64,000 bases of DNA from Arsukibacterium sp. UBA3155. Lineage in GTDB: Bacteria > Pseudomonadota > Gammaproteobacteria > Enterobacterales > Alteromonadaceae. Below the pieces are notes generated by a model. The model was not told where the DNA came from. It saw only the letters and a program-made list of their open reading frames with translations, and did not search any database. Where the stretch lies: positions 141,680 to 205,679 of the forward strand of contig DEYP01000013.1 of the NCBI GenBank assembly GCA_002364615.1. The letters are read 5' to 3'. Shown one piece after another: positions 45,075 to 53,564 of this stretch. Within the stretch, counting starts at the first letter, position 1. Each line of letters opens with the position of its first letter. The position numbers and the translations under genes are program-made.

Positions 45075-46225
45075 AGGTTACCTCTGCTATGGGATGGAGT
45101 CTGTTGTGATGTTGTATCAGCATAATGAATGGGCAATTCAATGATAAAACACGCACCGCAATCCGGGCGCTGCTGGTAACGTACGTTGCCCTGATGGCTG
45201 TTCACTACCGCCTGCACCACTGCAAGGCCTAAGCCGCTGCCATGCTGGCGCCGACTGAAAAAGGGCTCAAAAATATGGGGTTGTACATCAGCTCCAATTC
45301 CAGGACCGTTGTCATTAATGGTGAATTGTAAGCGGTTATGCTGGGTTTTCACCGAGATATGAATATGCGCCCCCTGATTGATGGCCTGAACGCTGTTTTG
45401 GATCAAATTGTTAAATGCCCCGGTCAGGCTGCTCAGGTTGCCAAGCAGATAGACATCCTGGCAACTGCTGCTAACGGTAAGCTGCGCATCATGCTGCAGC
45501 AACAAAGTTTCTGCCGCCGTATTAATGTCACTGATTAAGCATTGCAGGGTAAAAGGTTGTACCGCCTGCGCCGTGCCAGAGCGGGCAAATAACAGCATAT
45601 CATTTACCTGCTGCTCTAAATCATGCAAGCGGGCTAATAACTTATGCTGAAATTGCTGCGCCGCCGCCGGCTTAAGCTTACTGCTACCCAGGTTTTCGGC
45701 ATACAGCATGGCAGAGGACAATGGTGTGCGGATTTGATGCGCCAGCGTCGCCATCATTTTGCCTAAGGTAGACAGCCGCTGCAAATGTGCAAGCCGGCTT
45801 TGTAACTGGCGGGTCTGAGTAAGATCAGTCAGCACAATAAGCTGGCCGGGTTCAGGGCTAAGCGGGCTGATTTCAAGCTTAATTCGCCGCCCATCTTTTA
45901 ATGACACTTCCAGGCCGTCATCACTACGCGGTGCAAAACAACGATTTATTACTTCTAACCAGGGCTGGCCAAGCAGCGGTTGCCCCAGCATCGTGGTTGC
46001 GACCGGGTTAGCTTCCGATACAATACCCCTGGCGCTCAGCAGAATGACTCCCGAGGGCAACACATTCAGAATATGTTGCAGCCGGTTATCGGCCTCACGA
46101 GTTTCTGCCAATGCCTGACTAACCCGCTGGCTTATTTCCTGCGGCGCACGCGCAGGCGAGCGAAACAGCTGCCGGTTATCGGTCTGCGAAGCGTAGATTG
46201 AGCTATCGTGGCTGGCATTTGGCAT
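45071..46225 (-). CDS. flrB: Flagellar sensor histidine kinase FlrB/FleS
   Basis: FlrB is a cytoplasmic kinase that phosphorylates FlrC. No membrane helix is seen. The 384-residue protein has a PAS-like domain (LPSGVILLSARGIVSEANPV), the H-box with the phosphorylated histidine in TLAHQIRTPLSSAMLYAENL, an N-box LIQNSVQAINQG and G-boxes DNGPGIG and GSGLGLAVV. I start at the ATG at 46225: the predicted sigma-54 start of transcription near 46249 leaves too little leader for a TTG seven codons earlier. The stop overlaps flrC (ATGA). Confidence 0.94.
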   Translation of the reverse strand: MPNASHDSSIYASQTDNRQLFRSPARAPQEISQRVSQALAETREADNRLQHILNVLPSGVILLSARGIVSEANPVATTMLGQPLLGQPWLEVINRCFAPRSDDGLEVSLKDGRRIKLEISPLSPEPGQLIVLTDLTQTRQLQSRLAHLQRLSTLGKMMATLAHQIRTPLSSAMLYAENLGSSKLKPAAAQQFQHKLLARLHDLEQQVNDMLLFARSGTAQAVQPFTLQCLISDINTAAETLLLQHDAQLTVSSSCQDVYLLGNLSSLTGAFNNLIQNSVQAINQGAHIHISVKTQHNRLQFTINDNGPGIGADVQPHIFEPFFSRRQHGSGLGLAVVQAVVNSHQGNVRYQQRPDCGACFIIELPIHYADTTSQQTPSHSRGNL

Positions 46226-46259
46226 AATACAACTGACCTTTTTCAAATAATAAGGTCGA

Positions 46260-46275
46260 TGCAGAGATTATGCCA
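46260..46275 (-). promoter_or_regulatory. Sigma-54-type promoter for flrBC
   Basis: On the minus strand TGGCATAATCTCTGCA shows GG-N10-GC spacing and TGGCA/CTGCA elements, 35 bp upstream of the flrB ATG. Its activator is expected to be FlrA; a matching box lies about 75 bp upstream of the predicted start. Confidence 0.75.
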
Positions 46276-46319
46276 AACTTAAACCTATGATTTTACTTAT
46301 AAATATCGTTATTACTGCT

Positions 46320-46333
46320 GTCAAAGACTTGAC
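46320..46333 (-). promoter_or_regulatory. FlrA/FleQ-like binding box upstream of flrB
   Basis: The 14-mer GTCAAAGACTTGAC keeps the outer GTCA and TTGAC half-sites of the FleQ consensus and is extended to a perfect 7-bp inverted repeat (CTGTCAA/TTGACAG). It sits just after the flrA stop and about 71-84 bases upstream of the predicted flrB transcription start, as expected for an enhancer. Confidence 0.55.
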
Positions 46334-46342
46334 AGAAAACGA

Positions 46343-47833
46343 CTATTCGTCACGGCCAAGGTTATATTTCCGCATTTTTTCAACCAGGGTGGTTCGGCGC
46401 AATCCCAGTACTTCAGCAGCCCGCGCCACCACATAATCATGATGCTGCAAGGCATTAGAGATTAGCTGCACTTCCAGCTCGGCCAGATATTCTTTTAAAT
46501 CGAACCCGTCTGCCGCCATATCACTAAGCTGCGGCAAGCTCAGGGCGATACCACCATTGCTATTGTTACTGTGCGATGTACTGGCTGCGTTATCACTGCT
46601 GTTATCATCGCTGTCGTCAGCACTGGCGGCAAATAAGTCATTGAGCATATCCCGTTCCAGCAAGGCTTCCGGATACTCGGGTTGATAACTGTCCACATCC
46701 AGATAACAGTATTTCTGCGGTAATTCAGCAATATCGACAACCTGATCCGGATACATAATTAACATGCGCTCCAGCAAATTCGCCAGCTCGCGCACATTTC
46801 CCGGCCAGTTGTGTAGTTTTAAGCTTTGTAGCGCCCGCTCAGTAAAACGGATCCGACCCTTGTGACCGGCAGCCTGACGGTTTAGCAGCTCCTGGATCAA
46901 TATGGGTAAATCGTCAGAGCGTTCGCGTAATGCCGGCGTTTCAATAGGAAAGACATTAAGGCGGTAAAACAGATCCTCTCTGAACTGCCCGTCGATGATC
47001 ATCGTCTCTAAATCACGGTGGGTAGCAGCAATAATCCGTACATCCGCTTTAATGGTCTGGCTCCCCCCTACCCGCTCGAATATGCGCTCCTGCAATACCC
47101 GAAGCAGCTTTACCTGCATCGGTTGTGGCATGTCACCAATTTCATCCAGAAATAAGGTACCGCCCTGAGCCAGTTCAAATCGACCTTTGCGGGTAGAAAT
47201 GGCACCGGTAAAGGCGCCTTTTTCATGTCCAAACAACTCGCTCTCTAACAGCTCTGCCGGGATGGCACCACAGTTTATCGGTACAAAAGGTCCTGCGGCG
47301 CGGTTTGATAATAAGTGAATATTGCGGGCAACCACTTCTTTGCCGGTACCCGACTGGCCCAGCACCAGCACGTTGGCATCAGTTTTAGCCACTTGCTGAA
47401 TTAAAAAGCGGACTTTTTGCATCGGCTCAGTCTGCCCCACCATACCATCAAACTTCAGCGTGGTTTCGCTCTGACGCTGACCGGGTAACAAACGATGGTA
47501 TTGCTGACAATCACGCAGTAATTGGGTAAGGCTGTTATATGAAAACGGCTCTGTAAGCAGACCAACGGCGTTAGGATACTGCAGTAAAGCGGTTAACGGC
47601 TCACCAATCAGTAAAAATGCACAACTGGGAAAACGTAACAGCAACTCGGCATGCTCGGCATCCCCCAGAGCACCAAGCAATACCACAGCCGGAGAGGTAG
47701 CATTTAATTGCTGCAGCAGCTCCTGATGGTTAAACACCTGGTAAGATTCGTTAATAAAACTAAGCACTATCGCCAGACGTTCGGCGCGACGTGGTTGTGA
47801 ATCAACAATATAAAGAGGTGGATTAGCTGCCAT
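46343..47833 (-). CDS. flrA: Flagellar master sigma-54 activator FlrA/FleQ
   Basis: FlrA/FleQ tops the polar flagellar cascade and, in many relatives, binds c-di-GMP and FlhG. The 496-residue protein has an N-terminal FleQ-type domain (about 1-125) lacking the usual phosphorylated aspartate setting. The AAA+ domain carries Walker [15 protein letters not shown] in [14 protein letters not shown], and [21 protein letters not shown] Ser/Asn/Asp-rich linker (about 405-440) precedes the C-terminal helix-turn-helix ([20 protein letters not shown]). It is followed at 97 bp by flrB. A long perfect palindrome lies 62 bp upstream. Confidence 0.95.
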   Translation of the reverse strand: MAANPPLYIVDSQPRRAERLAIVLSFINESYQVFNHQELLQQLNATSPAVVLLGALGDAEHAELLLRFPSCAFLLIGEPLTALLQYPNAVGLLTEPFSYNSLTQLLRDCQQYHRLLPGQRQSETTLKFDGMVGQTEPMQKVRFLIQQVAKTDANVLVLGQSGTGKEVVARNIHLLSNRAAGPFVPINCGAIPAELLESELFGHEKGAFTGAISTRKGRFELAQGGTLFLDEIGDMPQPMQVKLLRVLQERIFERVGGSQTIKADVRIIAATHRDLETMIIDGQFREDLFYRLNVFPIETPALRERSDDLPILIQELLNRQAAGHKGRIRFTERALQSLKLHNWPGNVRELANLLERMLIMYPDQVVDIAELPQKYCYLDVDSYQPEYPEALLERDMLNDLFAASADDSDDNSSDNAASTSHSNNSNGGIALSLPQLSDMAADGFDLKEYLAELEVQLISNALQHHDYVVARAAEVLGLRRTTLVEKMRKYNLGRDE

Positions 47834-47894
47834 TATGCCGCATTATTGTTATTGCTTTAACTTCATTGTACTGCGCTGACCTAAGCTTGCAACC

Positions 47895-47938
47895 ACAAAC
47901 GCTATTTTTTTGACGGCTGTCAAAAAAATAGCGTTTGT
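47895..47938. repeat. 44-bp palindrome with perfect 20-bp arms between the flagellin-like gene and flrA
   Basis: The left arm is ACAAACGCTATTTTTTTGAC, the right arm its exact complement, with the 4-base loop GGCT. It lies 52 bp after the flagellin-like stop and 62 bp before the flrA start. It may be a terminator for the former. The inner TTGAC-N4-GTCAA also places two FleQ-type half-sites in everted order, so an operator role for flrA cannot be excluded. Confidence 0.85.
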
Positions 47939-47990
47939 CTTTAATTAAAAGAAATGTCAAAAGCAAAGACCAAGCTCAACGATACCGTTA

Positions 47991-48785
47991 TCAGCCAAGC
48001 AAGGTTAGCGCCTGCTGCTGTTGAACACGCGCCTGCATGGTCACACTGGTCGAGCTCTGGCTCAGGATATCCGTTGCTGTTTTTTCACTCACCGCTTTGG
48101 CGTAGTCCAGATCTTCAATCCGGCTACGCCCCTCAGCCTGGGTAATTTGCTGGTTATTTAAACTACGAACCTGGGCAGCAAAGCTGTTGATACTGGCGCC
48201 CGCCTCCGCCTGCAAGCCAGTGACAAACTCTGTGGCCTGAGTCAGGCTGGTATTGGCTGCAGCAGCGCCAGCCTGTGTAGTTAGATCAATGTTAAACACA
48301 TTCTGTGCCGCCAGCGCAGCGCTAACATCATCAACCTTCAGATTAGCAGTGCTCTGGCCGGTATTAAACGCAATATTGTTATCATTAAACAACGCCACGC
48401 CACCAAAACTGGCAGTTTGCAGGGTGTTTTGGACATTATCGAGAAAACCCTGCGCCTGCTGCTGTAATGCCTGGCGATCAGCATCGGTATAAATACCGTT
48501 GCCTGCGGCTACCGCCAGGGTGCCTACTTCAGACAAATCATTATTAATATTTTGCAGGCTTTGCTCGTAGACCTGTGCCAGGCCAATACCGTCATATAAA
48601 TTACGCTGTCCCTGCACGGCACCGTTTACAGCACTGGTTAGCCGATCTGCTATCTGCAGACCCGCTGCATCATCAGCAGCACTGCTGATGCGTTTGGCTG
48701 AAGCAAGTTTTTCAGTCTGGGACTGTTGCAGCTGCAACAGGCTCTTTAATTGCGCTGCACCGTCAGTCTGACTTGTAATTTTCAT
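47991..48785 (-). CDS. Short divergent flagellin-like protein
   Basis: A 264-residue protein with recognisable but changed flagellin ends. RISSAADDAAGLQIADRLTS is the N-terminal D1 motif and the C-terminus QQQQALTLLG parallels QVALSLLG of the main flagellin. The usual N-terminal MALTVNTN...SLNAQR segment is replaced by MKITSQTDGAAQLKSLLQLQ. GGVALFND and SINSFAAQVRSLNNQQ are also flagellin-like. It has no variable outer domain. AGAGGAG lies shortly before the ATG. It is placed apart from the other flagellins, next to flrA. It could be a minor filament subunit, a junction protein or a specialised flagellin; the exact role is not known to me. Confidence 0.82.
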   Translation of the reverse strand: MKITSQTDGAAQLKSLLQLQQSQTEKLASAKRISSAADDAAGLQIADRLTSAVNGAVQGQRNLYDGIGLAQVYEQSLQNINNDLSEVGTLAVAAGNGIYTDADRQALQQQAQGFLDNVQNTLQTASFGGVALFNDNNIAFNTGQSTANLKVDDVSAALAAQNVFNIDLTTQAGAAAANTSLTQATEFVTGLQAEAGASINSFAAQVRSLNNQQITQAEGRSRIEDLDYAKAVSEKTATDILSQSSTSVTMQARVQQQQALTLLG

Positions 48786-48865
48786 TGCATGCTCCTCTTA
48801 AAGTAACCTTTAGATTATAGCGCTAAACACTGTGCTTAGCCCACATTAGACAAATTAAGCCTGAT

Positions 48866-48881
48866 AGCATTTTAAATGCCT
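48866..48881 (-). promoter_or_regulatory. Possible sigma-54-type promoter for the flagellin-like gene
   Basis: On the minus strand AGGCATTTAAAATGCT has GG-N10-GC spacing and a TGCT -12 end, but T at -26 is replaced and the site is itself a partial AT-rich palindrome, so a chance match is possible. Transcription would start near 48855, about 70 bases upstream of the ATG. Confidence 0.4.
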
Positions 48882-48924
48882 GATATAGTTGATATAGCAT
48901 TGCTTTAACCCGCTATATTGTCAG

Positions 48925-48951
48925 TTAAGATTGTGCTTGAGCTGCCGATAT
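48925..48951 (+). promoter_or_regulatory. Sigma-28 (FliA) promoter for the legionaminic acid operon
   Basis: TTAAGATT, an 11-base spacer and GCCGATAT match the sigma-28 consensus TAAAGTTT-N11-GCCGATAA at 6 of 8 and 7 of 8 positions with exact spacing. It ends 44 bp upstream of the legB start codon. Confidence 0.72.
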
Positions 48952-48995
48952 AGTGATAATTAAGCAGATAATTGCCGTAACGCGGAGATCAGTAC

Positions 48996-50186
48996 GTGAC
49001 CGAAATTTTATCGTTAATAGGTCGGGACAAACCCTTATTTTCTGAAGATATTGCTAAGCATGATAGTGCGTTGCGTGACATTATTAGCAAAAGTCGATTT
49101 TTGATATTAGGCGGTGCAGGTTCTATTGGCCAGGCGGTAACCAAAGAAATTTTTAAACGTAATCCGCAGAAGCTTCATGTTGTTGATATCAGTGAAAATA
49201 ACATGGTTGAGCTGGTACGTGATCTGCGCAGTTCCTATGGCTACATCAGCGGTGATTTTCAAACCTTTGCGCTGGACATTGGCTCTGTTGAGTACGATGC
49301 CTTTATTGCTGCCGATGGCAGTTTTGATTACGTGTTGAATTTATCTGCGTTAAAACATGTTCGCAGTGAAAAAGATCCTTTTACATTGATGAGAATGATA
49401 AACGTCAATATCGTTAATACCGAGAAAACCCTGGCGCAATCTATTGCCAAAGGGGTTAAAAAATATTTTTGTGTCTCGACTGACAAAGCCACTAATCCGG
49501 TGAATATGATGGGCGCCTCAAAACGGATTATGGAAATGTTTTTAATGCGCCGTAGCGAAGAGATTGACATATCTACCGCCCGGTTTGCCAACGTTGCGTT
49601 TTCAGATGGGTCGCTGCTGCATGGTTTTAATCAGCGTATTCAAAAACGCCAGCCTATAGTCGCGCCACATGACATTAAGCGTTATTTCGTTACTCCGGGT
49701 GAATCTGGCGAATTATGCCTGCTGTCATGCATTTTTGGTGAAAACAGAGATATCTTTTTCCCGAAACTCAGTGAAGAGTTGCATTTAATTACCTTTGCCG
49801 ACATTGCGGTTAAATACCTCGAACATACCGGTTATAACCCCTATTTGTGTGAAAGTGAAGATGAAGCGCGTGAACTGGCAAAAACGTTGCCTGAGCAGGG
49901 CAAGTGGCCCTGCTTATTTACATCAAGCGATACCACCGGCGAAAAGGACTTTGAAGAGTTTTTTACCCACAATGAAATACTTGATATGGTCAGGTTTGAC
50001 AACGTCGGGGTGATTAAAAATGAGCCTGGTTACCACAGCGAATTATTAGAGATGTTTGAACGGGAAATCGACAGCATGAAGCAAAGTAAAACCTGGAGCA
50101 AACCACAGCTTGTGGCGTTATTTCACTCGATGTTGCCCGATTTCGGCCACAAAGAAACAGGTAAATACTTAGACAGTAAGATGTAG
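48996..50186 (+). CDS. legB: Nucleotide-GlcNAc 4,6-dehydratase LegB (FlaA1/WbpM family)
   Basis: This enzyme makes the 4-keto-6-deoxy intermediate from nucleotide-activated GlcNAc, the first committed step to legionaminic acid. The 396-residue soluble SDR has GGAGSIG (39-45) and STDKATNPVNMMGASKR (161-177). In the latter a methionine (172) stands where most SDRs have the catalytic tyrosine, with Lys176, as in WbpM/PglF-type dehydratases. The start is GTG with GGAG about 9 bases upstream. A PtmE-type nucleotidyltransferase in the same operon suggests the GDP-sugar route known in Campylobacter. It is the first gene of a nine-gene operon read from a sigma-28 promoter. Confidence 0.88.
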   Translation: MTEILSLIGRDKPLFSEDIAKHDSALRDIISKSRFLILGGAGSIGQAVTKEIFKRNPQKLHVVDISENNMVELVRDLRSSYGYISGDFQTFALDIGSVEYDAFIAADGSFDYVLNLSALKHVRSEKDPFTLMRMINVNIVNTEKTLAQSIAKGVKKYFCVSTDKATNPVNMMGASKRIMEMFLMRRSEEIDISTARFANVAFSDGSLLHGFNQRIQKRQPIVAPHDIKRYFVTPGESGELCLLSCIFGENRDIFFPKLSEELHLITFADIAVKYLEHTGYNPYLCESEDEARELAKTLPEQGKWPCLFTSSDTTGEKDFEEFFTHNEILDMVRFDNVGVIKNEPGYHSELLEMFEREIDSMKQSKTWSKPQLVALFHSMLPDFGHKETGKYLDSKM

Positions 50187-50194
50187 GTCCGATT

Positions 50195-51340
50195 ATGAAC
50201 GCAGCCCTTGTTAGTTTTATTCGCGACCTTTACCAGAGCAATGAATTTATTCCGTTGCATGCCCCCGTGTTTGCTGGAAATGAGTTGAAGTACGTTAGTG
50301 CAACCATTGAGAGTACGTTTGTTTCCAGTGTAGGAAAGTTTGTAGATGAGTTCGAAGCAAAAATAGCGACCTTTACTGGTACGGCACAAGCAGTTGCCAC
50401 CGTTAACGGTACTGCCGCATTGCATACGGCGCTGTATCTGGCAGGCGTAAAGTCGGGAGATGCAGTGATAACACAGCCGTTGACTTTTGTTGCCACTTGT
50501 AACGCGCTGTATCATATGGGGGCAACCCCGGTATTTGTGGACATTAACACTGCAACGTTATCACTTTGCCCGCAGGCGCTGGCAGAATTTTTGCAACAAC
50601 ATGCAAAAACTGACGATGACGGATGTTATTTAAAACGTAACGGCCAACGTATTCGTGCGGTGATGCCAATGCATACCTTTGGTCACCCTGCGGCACTGGA
50701 TGAGTTATCGCAAATTTGTCAACAATGGCAGCTTATCCTGATTGAAGACGCCGCGGAAAGTCTGGGGTCATTTTACAAAGGCCGGCATACCGGCACTATT
50801 GGACAATTTGGGGCGCTGAGTTTTAACGGCAATAAAATTATTACCACCGGAGGGGGGGGCATGCTGCTGTGCGCCACAGAACAAGATGGCAGCCATGCTA
50901 AACACATCACCACCACCGCGAAGGTGCCGCATCGCTGGGAGTTTTATCATGATGAACCCGGTTTTAATTTCCGATTGCCAAACCTGAACGCCGCGCTAGG
51001 TTGTGCCCAGATGGAACGGCTCAGCTACTTTTTGACTCAGAAGCGTAAACTGGCCATGCAATACAAAACGTTCTTTGCTGACTCTGCCTATCAGTTTGTC
51101 GACGAACCGGCAGAGTGCCAGGCCAATTTCTGGTTAAATGCGATTATTTGCCCGGATCAGCAAAGCCGCGATCAGTTGTTGCAAAGTACCAATGATGCCG
51201 GCGTAATGACCCGGCCAGTGTGGCAACTTATGCATCACTTACCCGCGTTTAAGGATGCAATGCGCGGTCCGCTGCCATTCGCAGAAAACCTGGCGCAGCG
51301 CCTGATTAACCTGCCCAGCAGTGTTTCGGAGCTTTCATAA
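50195..51340 (+). CDS. legC: PLP-dependent C4 aminotransferase LegC
   Basis: A DegT/DnrJ/EryC1-family enzyme that aminates the 4-keto sugar made by LegB. The 381-residue protein has the cofactor phosphate site NGTAALHTALYLAG, Asp185 in LIEDAAESLGS and the Schiff-base lysine (about 214) in SFNGNKIITTGGGGM. It lies 8 bp after legB, and its stop overlaps the legG start (TAATG). The order legB-legC-legG-legI-legH matches known legionaminic loci; pathway assignment rests on the whole set. Confidence 0.9.
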   Translation: MNAALVSFIRDLYQSNEFIPLHAPVFAGNELKYVSATIESTFVSSVGKFVDEFEAKIATFTGTAQAVATVNGTAALHTALYLAGVKSGDAVITQPLTFVATCNALYHMGATPVFVDINTATLSLCPQALAEFLQQHAKTDDDGCYLKRNGQRIRAVMPMHTFGHPAALDELSQICQQWQLILIEDAAESLGSFYKGRHTGTIGQFGALSFNGNKIITTGGGGMLLCATEQDGSHAKHITTTAKVPHRWEFYHDEPGFNFRLPNLNAALGCAQMERLSYFLTQKRKLAMQYKTFFADSAYQFVDEPAECQANFWLNAIICPDQQSRDQLLQSTNDAGVMTRPVWQLMHHLPAFKDAMRGPLPFAENLAQRLINLPSSVSELS

Positions 51341-52494
51341 TGCAGAAGAAAGTGGCGGTATTTACCGGTACCAGAGCGGAATATGGTCTCCTTTACTGGT
51401 TGTTACACGATATTAATGCTGACTCAGAATTGCAGTTACAGTTGCTGGTAACCGGCAGTCACTTATCACCGGAATTTGGCAATACTTATCAGCAAATTAT
51501 TGCTGATGGCTTTGATATTGCTGATAAAATTGAGATTTTGCTTTCATCAGACAGCAGCGTAGGTACGGTAAAAAGTATGGGCCTGGCGCTCATCGGTCTG
51601 GCCGATAGCCTGTCCCGGCTGCAACCAGATGTGTTGATCCTGCTAGGCGACAGATTTGAAGCGTTGGCGGCGGCGCAGGCTGCTATGCTGATGAAAATAC
51701 CGGTACTACATCTTCATGGTGGTGAAATTACCGAAGGCGCGACTGATGATGCGATCCGCCACGCCATTACCAAGCTCAGTTACTGGCATGCAACGTCAAC
51801 TGAGGTATACCGCCAGCGGGTCATTCAGCTGGGTGAGTCACCCGAACGAGTGAAAAATGTGGGTGCTATCGGTTTAGACCATCTTAAGCGCACGCGCTTA
51901 TTGAGCAGAGACCAGCTGGCTGACGCGCTGGATTTTAAACTGAACCAACCGTATTTTGTGGTCACTTATCATCCGGTAACCTTGGCAGAAGAGCCGCCAT
52001 TGGCCAGTTTTAATGCGCTGTTAAACGCGCTTGACCAGTTTAAGCAATACCAGATTATTCTAACCTACCCGAACGCTGATGAAGGCGGCCGGCAAATTAT
52101 TGAACGGCTGTTAAGCTATGCTGCCGAGCAGCCTGACAGGGTTTTGGCCGTTACGTCATTGGGGCAGCTTCGTTATCTTAGTGCAGTAAAACATGCTGCA
52201 GCGATTATCGGAAATTCTTCCAGCGGCATTATTGAAGTACCGGCTTTTAACGTGCCAACCGTCAATATCGGGGCAAGGCAGCAAGGGCGACTGGCAGCAC
52301 CTTCGGTTCAGCACTGCCGCATAGATACCAGCGACATTGCTGCCAGTATAAAGCGTGTACTTAGCAATGCTATCCCTGTTGGCGACAATCCATATGGCCA
52401 GGGTAATGTCAGTGCCAACGTCATTCAGATGATCAAGCAGTTGCATTTTAATCCGGTCAAAAAATTTTATGATCTGCCGGGAGCAAAGTTATGA
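51340..52494 (+). CDS. legG: Hydrolysing 2-epimerase LegG (NeuC family)
   Basis: This enzyme releases the nucleotide and epimerises C2 to give the free manno-configured sugar (6-deoxy-mandiNAc in legionaminic synthesis). The 384-residue protein begins KKVAVFTGTRAEYGLLYWLL, with GTRAEYG (10-16) instead of the GTRPEAI of wecB. It has LGDRFEALAAAQAAMLMKIP, HLHGGEITEGATDDAIRHAI and GNSSSGIIEVPAF. These mark the hydrolysing NeuC/LegG group. It overlaps legI by four bases. Confidence 0.93.
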   Translation: MQKKVAVFTGTRAEYGLLYWLLHDINADSELQLQLLVTGSHLSPEFGNTYQQIIADGFDIADKIEILLSSDSSVGTVKSMGLALIGLADSLSRLQPDVLILLGDRFEALAAAQAAMLMKIPVLHLHGGEITEGATDDAIRHAITKLSYWHATSTEVYRQRVIQLGESPERVKNVGAIGLDHLKRTRLLSRDQLADALDFKLNQPYFVVTYHPVTLAEEPPLASFNALLNALDQFKQYQIILTYPNADEGGRQIIERLLSYAAEQPDRVLAVTSLGQLRYLSAVKHAAAIIGNSSSGIIEVPAFNVPTVNIGARQQGRLAAPSVQHCRIDTSDIAASIKRVLSNAIPVGDNPYGQGNVSANVIQMIKQLHFNPVKKFYDLPGAKL

Positions 52495-53564
52495 CACTTA
52501 TTATTGCCGAGGCTGGCGTTAACCACAATGGCGATGAAGATCTTGCCTTTGCCTTAGTGGATGCCGCTGTGGCTTCTGGCGCGGATATTGTTAAATTTCA
52601 GACATTTAATGCAAAATCCCTGGCAACCGCAGAGGCAAAACAGGCGACGTATCAGCAACGAAACACCGGCCAGACCGAGTCACAGCTGCAAATGCTAAGC
52701 CGGCTGGAGCTGAGTTATGATGCCCATTTACGCTTACAGGCCTATAGCAAACAGCGCGGCATCGGCTTTTTATCGACCGCATTTGACGACCTCAGTCTGC
52801 AGTTTTTACTTGGCCCGCTGCAACTTAACTTGCTGAAAATACCATCCGGTGAAATTACCAATGCGCCCTTTGTGTTGCAACATGCCAGAAGTCAGCGAGA
52901 TCTGATTGTCTCGACCGGCATGGCCAATCTGGCAGAAATTGAAGCAGTGCTTGGGGTTATTGCCTTTGGACTTACCATGCCTGTTGAGGCAAAACCAACG
53001 GCATCCGCTTTTGCTAAGGCCTATGCCAGCAAGCAAGGCCAGACTGCGCTGAAGCAAAAAGTGACGTTGTTACACTGCACCACCGAGTATCCTGCCCCAG
53101 CCTCTGACATAAACTTAACTGCAATGGACAGCATGGCTGCTGCATTTGGTTTAGCGGTAGGTTATTCCGATCACAGTGCCGGTATTGCGATTGCAATTGC
53201 CGCAGTGGCAAGGGGCGCGACGGTACTTGAGAAACATTTCACTCTGGATAAAAACCTGCCAGGGCCGGATCACAAAGCGTCACTGCAACCGGATGAATTA
53301 AGCCAGATGGTAAAGGCCATCCGCGAAGTCGAGCAGGCGTTGGGAGATGGCATAAAACGGCCGGCACCGTCTGAATTGGCTAATAAAGCGGTAGCCCGAA
53401 AAAGCCTGGTGGCAAGCCGTGCTATCCAGGCAGGAGAACAACTTACGGCAGAATTAATTGCCTGTAAAAGACCGGGCACCGGCACCAGCCCCTATCATTA
53501 CTGGGATCTGCTTGGTAAAAGTGCCAGTCGGGCTTACCGTGAGGGAGAACCCTTTGCAGAATAA
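52491..53564 (+). CDS. legI: Legionaminic acid synthase LegI (NeuB family)
   Basis: LegI condenses the C6 sugar from LegG with phosphoenolpyruvate to form the nine-carbon acid. The 357-residue protein has the NeuB N-terminus IIAEAGVNHNGDEDLAFALV, KFQTFNA, LKIPSGEITNAPF and GYSDHSAGIAIAIAAVARGA. The C-terminal SAF antifreeze-like domain follows (about 295-357, VARKSLVASRAIQAGEQLTA). The stop overlaps the legH start by 11 bases. Whether the product is legionaminic acid or another nonulosonate cannot be read from this gene alone. Confidence 0.93.
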   Translation: MTLIIAEAGVNHNGDEDLAFALVDAAVASGADIVKFQTFNAKSLATAEAKQATYQQRNTGQTESQLQMLSRLELSYDAHLRLQAYSKQRGIGFLSTAFDDLSLQFLLGPLQLNLLKIPSGEITNAPFVLQHARSQRDLIVSTGMANLAEIEAVLGVIAFGLTMPVEAKPTASAFAKAYASKQGQTALKQKVTLLHCTTEYPAPASDINLTAMDSMAAAFGLAVGYSDHSAGIAIAIAAVARGATVLEKHFTLDKNLPGPDHKASLQPDELSQMVKAIREVEQALGDGIKRPAPSELANKAVARKSLVASRAIQAGEQLTAELIACKRPGTGTSPYHYWDLLGKSASRAYREGEPFAE

